Assembly: GCF_020181655.1 (NCBI RefSeq) | Contig: NZ_CP084032.1 | Location: 3,658,001-3,722,000 of the forward strand | Length of the DNA stretch: 64,000 bases | Direction: 5' to 3' | Source of the DNA: Pectobacterium colocasium | Lineage (GTDB): Bacteria > Pseudomonadota > Gammaproteobacteria > Enterobacterales > Enterobacteriaceae | Shown: positions 31,250-38,506 of the stretch, piece by piece | Layout of the letters: every line of letters begins with the position of its first letter | Numbering within the stretch: position 1 is the stretch's first letter | Notes under the pieces: model-generated | The model's database searches: none | The model's input: only the letters and a program-made list of their open reading frames with translations | What the model was told of the DNA's origin: nothing | Program-made: the position numbers and the translations under genes

Positions 31250-31444
31250 GCTCTTAATCATTACAATAATTTCTTTTTAAATTATTTTAATGGTATTTTT
31301 TTAACCGTAATTATTATATTTATTTGTTATGTAATTTGACGTTAATTGTATTTTTTTTGTTTACTTTTGTGGTCTTTTTTTGTACTTTCGAAATGCCCGG
31401 TGATTTTGCATGGGTATTAAATTTCATATATGAGGTAATACACT

Positions 31445-31576
31445 ATGGATATTCAAGATCTGATTAATTCAGTGAAGGAAATGGAAATTGAAGCAACGGA
31501 AAATCAAGTTAACAAGATGGAAAGTGAAGAAGTATCCATTCTTGGGCCAATGAACATGCTTGCTTTTGATGCGTAA
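31445..31576 (+). CDS. 43-residue acidic peptide, candidate RiPP precursor
   Basis: ATG 31445 follows a GAGG ribosome-binding site with good spacing, and the frame ends at TAA 31574-31576. The peptide starts MDIQDLINSVKEMEIEATEN and ends VSILGPMNMLAFDA. The acidic, helical first two thirds look like a leader, and the hydrophobic tail after the E-S-E-E stretch looks like a core. There is no cysteine, and only one Thr and few Ser, so lanthipeptide or thiopeptide chemistry is unlikely. A hairpin directly after the stop and modification genes downstream fit a precursor role. The gene is too short for homology by eye, so the role is inferred from context. Confidence 0.7.
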   Translation: MDIQDLINSVKEMEIEATENQVNKMESEEVSILGPMNMLAFDA

Positions 31577-31581
31577 ACAAT

Positions 31582-31610
31582 AAGCACCCGATGTTTGGGT
31601 GCTTTTATTT
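31582..31610 (+). terminator. Intercistronic terminator/attenuator after the peptide gene
   Basis: An 8-bp perfect stem (AAGCACCC 31582-31589 with GGGTGCTT 31597-31604), seven-base loop, is followed by TTATTT. It begins five bases after the peptide stop. Partial termination here would give much precursor mRNA and less enzyme mRNA, a familiar arrangement in RiPP and bacteriocin operons. Confidence 0.8.
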
Positions 31611-31622
31611 ATTGGAGCCTAT

Positions 31623-32480
31623 ATGTTAAGTATCCTTGGTAAGCAAGAGTTAGTTAAAAATGTCTATCTTTTATCCCAGCCATTCCTTGGGGATAAATCA
31701 GTTAAAAATACTCATGAGCTTAAACCATTCTATTTGAAATTTATTCAGAAGCATCAGCCTTATCAACCTGTTAACGTGAGCGAGAACATCATTGTTGTCG
31801 ATGATGAAAAAATAAATGCGCTAAAAAATGCCTATCAACCAAGCAAGCTTGATGATCTGAATCAATTGAAAATGATAGGCGATAAGCATAGTATTGAGAG
31901 ATACAGAGAACTTTCTGAACTCATTATGAAAGGGTACAATCAACTATCCAGTAGCAATGCTGATGTTAAGTTAATCTTTGATCTGGTTATTCACACAATT
32001 TTTTTCAGGAAATCTACTAATGAATTTAATACTGCATCATTTGGTGGTTCTTCTTCAACTGCAATAGGCAGTATCTGGATTAGTGGTCATGGTGACTTGA
32101 CATATCATGATGTCGCAGAGTTTTTGTTGCATGAGTTGACGCACCATTTGTTATTTATTGATGAGCGGTGCCACGAGCAATTTAATTATCAGGAAATCGT
32201 TAAGCCTGAAAATTATTCAATGTCTGCTCTGCTTGGGAAAAGAAGGCCATTGGATAAAGTTGTGCATAGTATTCTTGTCTCTCATGAAATTCTCAATGCG
32301 CGCAGGAATTATCTTGAATCAGATGTGGTTACAATTCATCCTGCTACTGATATATTAAAAAATAACACAATGAATTCTATTACAGAAACATTAGCAATGA
32401 AAAATTTGGATGATCTAATAACCCAAAGAACCAGAGGTTTTTTATTAAAAGCTCAGAGCAATCTTAGCCATGAGGTATGA
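31623..32480 (+). CDS. HExxH protein resembling peptide beta-hydroxylases of RiPP clusters
   Basis: The 285-residue protein starts at ATG 31623 behind GGAG. The central motif is H170-E-L-T-H174 in FLLHELTHHLLF, preceded by a small-residue strand FGGSSSTAIGSIWIS and followed by SALLGKRRPLDKVVHSILVSHEILNAR, where H215 is a candidate third ligand. That layout, HExxH and then a basic RRPLD-x3-H helix, matches the HExxH peptide-modification family found beside short precursor peptides. Some members are now assigned as 2-oxoglutarate-type peptide beta-hydroxylases. No signal peptide or membrane segment is seen, so it acts in the cytoplasm. A peptidase role remains possible. Confidence 0.72.
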   Translation: MLSILGKQELVKNVYLLSQPFLGDKSVKNTHELKPFYLKFIQKHQPYQPVNVSENIIVVDDEKINALKNAYQPSKLDDLNQLKMIGDKHSIERYRELSELIMKGYNQLSSSNADVKLIFDLVIHTIFFRKSTNEFNTASFGGSSSTAIGSIWISGHGDLTYHDVAEFLLHELTHHLLFIDERCHEQFNYQEIVKPENYSMSALLGKRRPLDKVVHSILVSHEILNARRNYLESDVVTIHPATDILKNNTMNSITETLAMKNLDDLITQRTRGFLLKAQSNLSHEV

Positions 32481-32481
32481 T

Positions 32482-33564
32482 ATGTTAAATTTAATTAAGT
32501 CTTTGGCAAGAAATATTGATGCTCGGTGGCGTGAGGATGACTATAGTTGTTACACTTTCGCCGATATCGCTAAATCAGAGTTAGATAAGGTTGATTTAAC
32601 CTCTCTCTTTTCTTTTACTGGGCTAATCGATGTTTTGGACAATAGTGAAATGTCTAAAATCCAAATAGTCTCTGAATTCTCTGAGTTACACCTGAAACTT
32701 TTCGACAATTCTCGTTTTTACATTGAGGTACTTAATTGGTGGGATAATGATACCTCAATTCATGATCATGGATTTTCTGGGGTTCTGCTCCAGCTTGAAG
32801 GAAGTTCTTTGAATGCGATATATTCATTTGATGAAACCGACGAAGTTAGCCACAATCTTAGTTTAGGTGACATCAAACTCACTGAGGCCTATATCAGTAA
32901 AAAAGGAGACTGTCGGGTCATCCCCTATGGCAGAAAGGAAAAACATGCTGTTTTTCACTTAGAAAAACCGACAGTCAGTTTGATAGTAAGGACTCATCCA
33001 GTCATGGAATTGTCTCCGCAGCTTAACTATTTTCCTCCTGGGCTGAGAGTTAATCACTCTGCGACTGATATTATGTTTAATAAGAAAATAAAATATTTTA
33101 GACTTTTAAATATGATCGATTCTGTCCAGTGTAGAAAGCAAATGTTGCATGAATTAAAACAGCTTTCATTAACTGAACAGTTTTGGTTAATTCTAAAATT
33201 GTCAAAGATGATTTATCATTCGGAAAATATAGAGTTACTCAATGAATACGTTAACTTGGCAACTACGGAAGATGAAAAGAAACGAAAAGTAAAAGTAGTC
33301 TCCGCAGTAACATTGCGTAAAACGTCTCAATTTTTTATTGATGAAATAAAACCTCTATTTGATAACAATGAGCAACGACTTATATTGTCCTGCCTTGCTG
33401 CTTCTTACAATCAAGAGGATAGAGTTAAAATGTTTCATCAATTGGGTGTTGAAAAATCAGAAGACGTAATTTATAGTATAATAGATAATTTGCCATCGCA
33501 TCTAAAACCCCGTATGTTACATGCGCTGAAGCTAACAGGGATGATTATTAAAAAATATGAATAA
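32482..33564 (+). CDS. Cysteine-dioxygenase-like cupin with helical C-terminal domain
   Basis: The 360-residue protein starts at ATG 32482, with GAGG just before and immediately after the HExxH gene stop; ATG 32470 in the same frame is an alternative. Residues 80-175 form a cupin with H94-D-H96 (SIHDHGFSGVLLQLEG) and a downstream histidine pair H155/H159 (KHAVFHLEKPTVSLIVRT), as in iron cupins of the cysteine-dioxygenase group. Residues 195-360 are predicted helical and unfamiliar. The precursor peptide has no cysteine, so free-cysteine-type chemistry on it is unlikely. It may oxidise another residue or bind the peptide. Confidence 0.65.
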   Translation: MLNLIKSLARNIDARWREDDYSCYTFADIAKSELDKVDLTSLFSFTGLIDVLDNSEMSKIQIVSEFSELHLKLFDNSRFYIEVLNWWDNDTSIHDHGFSGVLLQLEGSSLNAIYSFDETDEVSHNLSLGDIKLTEAYISKKGDCRVIPYGRKEKHAVFHLEKPTVSLIVRTHPVMELSPQLNYFPPGLRVNHSATDIMFNKKIKYFRLLNMIDSVQCRKQMLHELKQLSLTEQFWLILKLSKMIYHSENIELLNEYVNLATTEDEKKRKVKVVSAVTLRKTSQFFIDEIKPLFDNNEQRLILSCLAASYNQEDRVKMFHQLGVEKSEDVIYSIIDNLPSHLKPRMLHALKLTGMIIKKYE

Positions 33565-34894
33565 CGTTTTTTTTAATAAATTTTTTATAATAAGTGTTGG
33601 GCTTGTTTGCCTTCAACAAATACTTGTTGGATTGTCGACGTATTTTATTGGGCAAGCTGGAGGAAGTATTGGTTTAAGCCCCTTAGGGGCCATTTTTTAT
33701 ACTGCTTTGTTCTTCTTTTCTATTTTTATTGCTTATGTTTTGGGTTCTCTATCTTTATTTTATCGTGTTAAATTATCGAATTCATTATGGCAGAGTTATT
33801 ATCTATCAACTTTAGAAGTTATTTCTCTTAATCATTCTGTTTCTACAGATGAAAATAAAAGAATGACACAACTTTGGTTCAGTGGTGAAGCGCTCAGTAC
33901 TTTTGATGAGGTCGGCTTTGAGTTTGTTGAGATCCTAGCCATATATTTTAACGTCATTTTCACTACTGTTGCGCTATTTATCGTTTTGGGCATAGAGTTG
34001 GCTGGAGTGATTGTATTCTGCATGCTATTTTCAGTCATACTCTTGTTTCTGGCGAAAGGAAAGATCGACGGGCTGGCTGGAAACATGCAAAATGATAAAA
34101 TCACGACATTGCATTTTGTGAGTAAGATATGGGATAGCATGTTCTATGGTGATCGAGAACGTCTGGTTTCAGCACAGGCGTTAGCCCGAGATAAGGCATC
34201 TATTTATTTCAAACGGAAAGAATCGTACAAATTACTGGAGCAAATAATCTCCTGTACACCTATTCTTATTTCTATTCCATTACTGGTAGGATTTTCATAT
34301 TATCAGGTTTCTGCTAATGAGGTCGCTATCGGTGCGTTGGTTGCTGTATTACCAAGAAGTTTACAGTTGTTCCAGAACATTCATGCTGCAAGTATGAGCA
34401 CAAGCCAGATTTTATTGTTGATGCAAAAAATTACAAAGTTGTATTCCTTTTCTACAACACTCAAAGGTTATGATTATCTTGATAATATTGATCCTGAAAA
34501 ATTGTCAATTACCGATCTTTATAATGGCAACGAGATAAACGTACAGGATATCTTAGGTGGCAGTTTCATTGATCGTAATCCTAATCGAAGGGTATTGATC
34601 ATGGGGACAAATGGCGCAGGTAAATCATCGCTCATAAAATATTTGAAGAGCAAATATTCCGATGCGTTATTTTTTGGGCCTGGCATTGATATAGACGAGA
34701 ACACAATACTTGGCTCCACAGGACAAAAACAATTGCATCAACTTGAATCATTATCAGGGGTACGGAATCGTATTATCCTTTTAGATGAGTGGGATGCAAA
34801 TCTAGATGTTGTCAACACAAGCGAAATTGATGAACGACTTAATACCTTGTCACAAAGTAACTTAATCATCGAAATACGCCATAAGATACAGTAA
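33557..34894 (+). CDS. ABC exporter with unusually short ATPase domain
   Basis: This 445-residue protein overlaps the cupin gene by 8 bases. Six hydrophobic segments occupy about residues 8-32, 42-65, 125-145, 148-166, 232-248 and 255-275. The ATPase has Walker A GTNGAGKSS (350-358), signature-like STGQKQ (387-392), Walker B RIILLDEWDANLD (405-417) and a switch histidine H442. Only about 30 residues separate Walker A from the signature, where typical ABC ATPases have about 80-100, so the Q-loop and much of the helical subdomain are missing or reduced. No C39 peptidase domain is present. It probably exports the modified peptide. Confidence 0.78.
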   Translation: MNNVFFNKFFIISVGLVCLQQILVGLSTYFIGQAGGSIGLSPLGAIFYTALFFFSIFIAYVLGSLSLFYRVKLSNSLWQSYYLSTLEVISLNHSVSTDENKRMTQLWFSGEALSTFDEVGFEFVEILAIYFNVIFTTVALFIVLGIELAGVIVFCMLFSVILLFLAKGKIDGLAGNMQNDKITTLHFVSKIWDSMFYGDRERLVSAQALARDKASIYFKRKESYKLLEQIISCTPILISIPLLVGFSYYQVSANEVAIGALVAVLPRSLQLFQNIHAASMSTSQILLLMQKITKLYSFSTTLKGYDYLDNIDPEKLSITDLYNGNEINVQDILGGSFIDRNPNRRVLIMGTNGAGKSSLIKYLKSKYSDALFFGPGIDIDENTILGSTGQKQLHQLESLSGVRNRIILLDEWDANLDVVNTSEIDERLNTLSQSNLIIEIRHKIQ

Positions 34895-34953
34895 ATAAAA
34901 TAAATGTACCCTCATCATTTTGGAGTGGTAAAGATTTTATCAGAAATGACTTT

Positions 34954-35014
34954 GTTCAAGCATATATCAGCGACGAAAGTACATTGCACTAATACAAATG
35001 ATATGTGCTTGAAC
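34954..35014. repeat. Inverted repeat beyond the ABC exporter gene
   Basis: GTTCAAGCATATATC (34954-34968) and GATATGTGCTTGAAC (35000-35014) are inverted copies with 13 of 15 matches and a 31-base spacer. The spacing suits a recombinase or regulator site, or a weak terminator; no T-run follows. Its right arm lies just before IS5 copy 2. Confidence 0.5.
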
Positions 35015-35099
35015 GTTGATATTTCTGTAATCTGACTAAGAGCCTATCCCAATAGGAATTGTTAGAATATAAGTAACTGAGAATTTTTGAGGACGTAGC

Positions 35100-35498
35100 A
35101 TGACTGGCAGCAAGTGGCGGATTAGTGATGAACTCTGGGAAAAAATAGCGCCGCTTATTCCTGAACATAAAACTAACCATCCACTGGGAACGCACCGAAA
35201 ACGGGTTGATGACCGAGTGGCTATGGACGCCATTTTCTTTGTTCTTCGCACCGGATGCCAATGGAACGCACTAAATGAAACAGGGATATGTTCATCGAGT
35301 TCTGCACACCGCCGCTTTCAGGAATGGCGCGCGGCGGGGGTTTTTGAGCGTTTCTGGCAGAACGGATTGATGACCAGCGAGCAACTGAAAGCCATCGACT
35401 GGTCATGGTTGTCGATGGACGGCTGTATGACAAAATCCCCGCTAGCAGGCTCAAAAAAACAGGCCGGAACCCCACGGACCGGGGGAAACAGGGGGTAA
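35100..35498 (+). CDS. IS5-family transposase, frame A (copy 2)
   Basis: A 132-residue helix-turn-helix frame nearly identical to that of copy 1, differing at a few residues (for example SSSAHRR for SSSVHRR). It reaches the same A7 slippery run. Confidence 0.88.
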   Translation: MTGSKWRISDELWEKIAPLIPEHKTNHPLGTHRKRVDDRVAMDAIFFVLRTGCQWNALNETGICSSSSAHRRFQEWRAAGVFERFWQNGLMTSEQLKAIDWSWLSMDGCMTKSPLAGSKKQAGTPRTGGNRG

Positions 35499-35908
35499 AG
35501 CGTAGCCTGATGACCGATGCGAACGGGCTGCCGCTCTCAGTGGTTGTCGCAGGGGCAAATACCCACGATATCAGGTTAGTCACAGAGACCCTTGATGCGC
35601 TTCAGACGGGGAGGCCGGGCAGAAGGCTGAATATCTGTCTGGACAAGGGGTATGACGCGGAATGGCTGGAAAGTGAACTGAAAAATCGGCGTTATGAACC
35701 GCATATCCAGTCGCGTAAAGAAGAATCCGATGCCAGCAAAGAGAATATGAATTACAAAGCCCGTCGGTGGGTAGTGGAGAGAACGCACAGCTGGATGAAC
35801 CGCTTCCGTCGGCTTCTGACTCGTTGGGAGAAAAAAGTCGAAAACTATGAGGCGATGCTGCATTTTTCCTGCGGCATTATTGTCTGGAATAAAATCCTAT
35901 TGGGATAG
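35405..35908 (+). CDS. IS5-family transposase, frame B (copy 2)
   Basis: The DDE frame, overlapping frame A in -1 register. Differences from copy 1 include MNYKARR for MNDKARR and VENYEAML for VENDEAML. No stop or deletion disrupts it. Confidence 0.88.
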   Translation: MVVDGRLYDKIPASRLKKTGRNPTDRGKQGVKRSLMTDANGLPLSVVVAGANTHDIRLVTETLDALQTGRPGRRLNICLDKGYDAEWLESELKNRRYEPHIQSRKEESDASKENMNYKARRWVVERTHSWMNRFRRLLTRWEKKVENYEAMLHFSCGIIVWNKILLG

Positions 35909-35912
35909 GCTC

Positions 35913-36191
35913 TAAATCATCACTGATTTTCTCGATATGGCAGTAGTAAGAGAGAAGCAAAAAGCTTAGCACCACTTCTCTGTTTGAGAATGTCAGATTT
36001 TCTATGTCCTGCTGGTATTTAATATAAAATCCGGCACAAAAAAGATAAGACTGCTCGGTGATTTCTGCTTCTGAAAAGCCCGATTCATCGAGCTTATCAA
36101 CAAACCTGTCCAGCAACAGCAGATACCTTTCCATTAAACTCATATTTATTTTTTTCATAGCCATGCATCCTTGCAATAATTTAATTACCAT
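35913..36191 (-). pseudogene. Small helical protein gene split by IS5 copy 2
   Basis: The minus-strand frame starts near ATG 36191 (or 36158, MKKINMSLMERY) and now runs 12 codons into the IS5 end before stopping. Removing the IS and one TAA copy joins ISDDL in frame to V-R-L-Q-K-Y-Q and a stop at 34989-34991, giving a native protein of about 108 residues (about 97 from the second ATG) whose last 16 codons lie at 34989-35036. The sequence is helical with hydrophobic FLLLSYYCHIEK segments; I do not recognise it. Its position next to the peptide cassette could suit an immunity protein, but that is a guess. Confidence 0.7.
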
Positions 36192-36258
36192 CCTGATAAC
36201 ATATAAAAAATAACATATCCATTAATAAAATCAATGGTAATAATAAGATTAAATAGGA

Positions 36259-36675
36259 TCAATAACTTCTTTCCCTGTCTATTATTGGCAATGGTTTATT
36301 AAGGTTATCTTCACTGAGACCATGAATATCTGCATTATATTGCCATATTATAAACATTTCCTTTATACTTCTATTTTCCTCCTCAGCCATTTTTAATTTA
36401 TTTTCAAGGTTACTTATATGCTGAGATGCAATATTTAAATTAGCAGGTCTTCTTATCTCACTTTTCCCTGATTTGATCATGTCTTTTTTAAAATTAAAGG
36501 CTTTGACAATGTTTTTGTGAATATTCAGAGATTGTCTTGTCGGTCTTTTTCCAACCACCGAAGAAATGCTATCACATAATGCATCCCATGTTAGCCCTCC
36601 GGATTTTTTACTATCCCATCCGCTAATTACATTAACGATATAATTAATATCTTCTTTTGTAAGATGTTTAGCCAT
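36259..36675 (-). CDS. Small accessory protein of the recombinase trio
   Basis: The 138-residue protein lies 16 bases after the third recombinase gene and ends the same operon. It has a putative DNA-binding first half (GLTWDALCDSISSVVGKRPTRQSLNIHKNIVKAF) and a coiled coil at about 85-110 (ISNLENKLKMAEEENRSIKE). Tn554-type transposons carry a comparable small TnpC after two recombinases, and gamma-mobile-trio islands carry a small GmtX. The resemblance is in size, position and coiled coil; identity is not proven. Confidence 0.65.
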   Translation of the reverse strand: MAKHLTKEDINYIVNVISGWDSKKSGGLTWDALCDSISSVVGKRPTRQSLNIHKNIVKAFNFKKDMIKSGKSEIRRPANLNIASQHISNLENKLKMAEEENRSIKEMFIIWQYNADIHGLSEDNLNKPLPIIDRERSY

Positions 36676-36691
36676 GAATCGCCTTCCTTAT

Positions 36692-38506
36692 TTATATTTT
36701 CTTATGTTTTATTACTTTATTATTAACAATCACCCTATTTAAATGCGAAAATCCATTGTTATTTAATTTTATTACTGAACCATCTTTTACATTATCATCT
36801 TCCATTATAGTTATAATCCCTTTAAGAGTTTTTAATGTCTTATCCTGATGAAGAAACCATTTATCAGCCCCTAATTCCTCTTCATTCATTGAACTCAATG
36901 CTTTTGAATGAAGAGCTTCCGTTGCAGAATAAACTTCCTTCATTCTGGATAGTTTATCACTATCACCTTTAACACAAAGTTGCTCATCACAATGAATACA
37001 ATCTCTGAATTTGTCACATGGAGATATCATGTAATCATGAGCGCAGTAACCAAATTCTGTGATATGAATAGCACCATGATTTAATACACTAATATCTTTT
37101 AAAGTAGACGGTAGATTCATATCGGTCTCATCTAATACTCCAGGAGTTAAAACCTCTCCATTAATATTTAAGCTCTTTGCTTTCTGTAACATTTGCTCTT
37201 CACTGATATGGTTATAAACTCTGTTCTGTGTCACCGTTGCTCTTCCCGACCATTTAGCAATATCAAGTTCGCCAAGACCACCACGTTGAGCAATAGTATT
37301 CAGAAGATGCCTTGCCTGGTGTGTTCTGAGAAAAAGTGGGGCATCTTTCTTTCTGACATAACCATATATTTGAAATATATTCTGTCTTGATCTATTTCTG
37401 GTATCACCCAAATAATTGGAAAATATTTCTGATGTGGGTTTAAAAATAACATTATTCAATGTTTTATTTTTGCTTAACTGGTACTTATTCAAGACACAAA
37501 GTGCATTGCTATATTTTATATTTTTATCTTTATCATACCAGGGGAAGTTTTTTGGAACGGGATGGTTATTAGGGAGTGTTCTGTTATTCTCTTCCATTAA
37601 ACGGGATAAGTCTCTGGCATTTTTTGAAAGCTTCAGCAATCTGCTAATGGCCTTTTTAGCGACAGGAACCATGATGTCAGGGATCCACTTTATATTTCCA
37701 TTAAATTTTTTCAACGAATAAAAACGAAGTCCATACCGCATTTTTCCATCACGGTCTGATTCACTTATCTCACAGTCGGCAGGGAGAGCTAATACCTCTG
37801 AAATTCTGCTTGGAGCACACATAAGCAACGCAAAAACTGATGTAATGAACATATCTTTATCAGAAAGATCATCGTCTGGTAGAGAAAATATTTCTCCTAT
37901 AGCACTAATCGCTTGTTCACTTGGTAGTTTTCTCAAACGATTTAAATCTGCTTTTTTTGAAATAACATTATCAGTTTCAGGAGGTCTTAGTGGATTAACC
38001 CAGGACAAAAAACCTGTTTTCAAAAGCCCTTTCTTGTTCAAAAAAACCACTATCCTTTGTAACTCATTCCCACATTGATAAGCTACGCTTTCCGAATAGT
38101 TATGCTTGAGATACTCAATACACTCATTTAAAACCGTAATATTAAGATAAATAACATTAGTGTTTTTATTTATCTTAATAAGTTTATTTTCCAGTGATTT
38201 CAAAGCACCTTTAAAGGTCAGCTTATTAATTTTACCACCATTATTAAAATAATGGTAAATAACATAACTTTTAGCAAAGTCGATAAAACCCTCATCAAAC
38301 TCATCCTCTTTTCTTATTCTCCCTGATGACCGACCTTTGAAATTACATTTGGTAAAAGTGAATATATTTAACCAGTGACTAGAATTCCAGTCTATTCCTG
38401 ACTCATTCGGCCTGAGTTCAAATTTGCAAAAATTAATAAAATCCTTCATGTTAATTTCTGCATCAAGCTCCATTTTTTCTTTAAAAAAAATAATTTTTTC
38501 TGTCAT
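36692..38506 (-). CDS. Tyrosine recombinase 3, large, with cysteine-rich segment
   Basis: This 604-residue recombinase has the catalytic arginine in CAPSRISEVLALPAD, HxxR in RTHQARHLLNTIAQ and the tyrosine in NRVYNHIS. Beyond the catalytic domain it has a cysteine cluster, GYCAHDYMISPCDKFRDC, then IHCDEQLCVKG, likely zinc-binding, as in Tn554 TnpB-like and GmtZ-like large recombinases. Its ATG overlaps the stop of recombinase 2 (ATGA). The whole gene is AT-rich. Confidence 0.85.
   Translation of the reverse strand: MTEKIIFFKEKMELDAEINMKDFINFCKFELRPNESGIDWNSSHWLNIFTFTKCNFKGRSSGRIRKEDEFDEGFIDFAKSYVIYHYFNNGGKINKLTFKGALKSLENKLIKINKNTNVIYLNITVLNECIEYLKHNYSESVAYQCGNELQRIVVFLNKKGLLKTGFLSWVNPLRPPETDNVISKKADLNRLRKLPSEQAISAIGEIFSLPDDDLSDKDMFITSVFALLMCAPSRISEVLALPADCEISESDRDGKMRYGLRFYSLKKFNGNIKWIPDIMVPVAKKAISRLLKLSKNARDLSRLMEENNRTLPNNHPVPKNFPWYDKDKNIKYSNALCVLNKYQLSKNKTLNNVIFKPTSEIFSNYLGDTRNRSRQNIFQIYGYVRKKDAPLFLRTHQARHLLNTIAQRGGLGELDIAKWSGRATVTQNRVYNHISEEQMLQKAKSLNINGEVLTPGVLDETDMNLPSTLKDISVLNHGAIHITEFGYCAHDYMISPCDKFRDCIHCDEQLCVKGDSDKLSRMKEVYSATEALHSKALSSMNEEELGADKWFLHQDKTLKTLKGIITIMEDDNVKDGSVIKLNNNGFSHLNRVIVNNKVIKHKKI

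Larger units (their letters stand above)
30381..31253 (+). mobile_element. IS5-family insertion sequence, copy 1 (873 bp)
   Basis: The ends are inverted, GAGCCTATCC at 30381 and its complement ending at 31253, flanked by TTAA on both sides (30377-30380 and 31254-31257). The left repeat has one mismatch to the right (TATCCAAATAGG versus TATCCCAATAGG). Two overlapping frames encode the transposase through a likely -1 frameshift. It is the same length as the copy at 35040-35912 and nearly the same sequence, but not identical. Confidence 0.92.
35040..35912 (+). mobile_element. IS5-family insertion sequence, copy 2 (873 bp)
   Basis: Perfect 17-bp inverted ends (GAGCCTATCCCAATAGG) with TAA on both sides (35037-35039 and 35913-35915). 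It is the same size and orientation as copy 1, with a handful of base differences. It interrupts a minus-strand gene whose two parts line up in frame across the TAA duplication. Confidence 0.93.

Noticed and set aside
34946..35035. A 29-codon frame starting MTLFKHISATK after the exporter gene, a possible second peptide
   Set aside because: No ribosome-binding site at a useful distance, and it overlaps both the inverted repeat and the native 3' end of the split minus-strand gene.
30377..35915. A composite transposon made of two IS5 copies carrying the peptide genes
   Set aside because: Each IS has its own flanking duplication, and the right copy sits inside a gene that rejoins when only that IS is removed.
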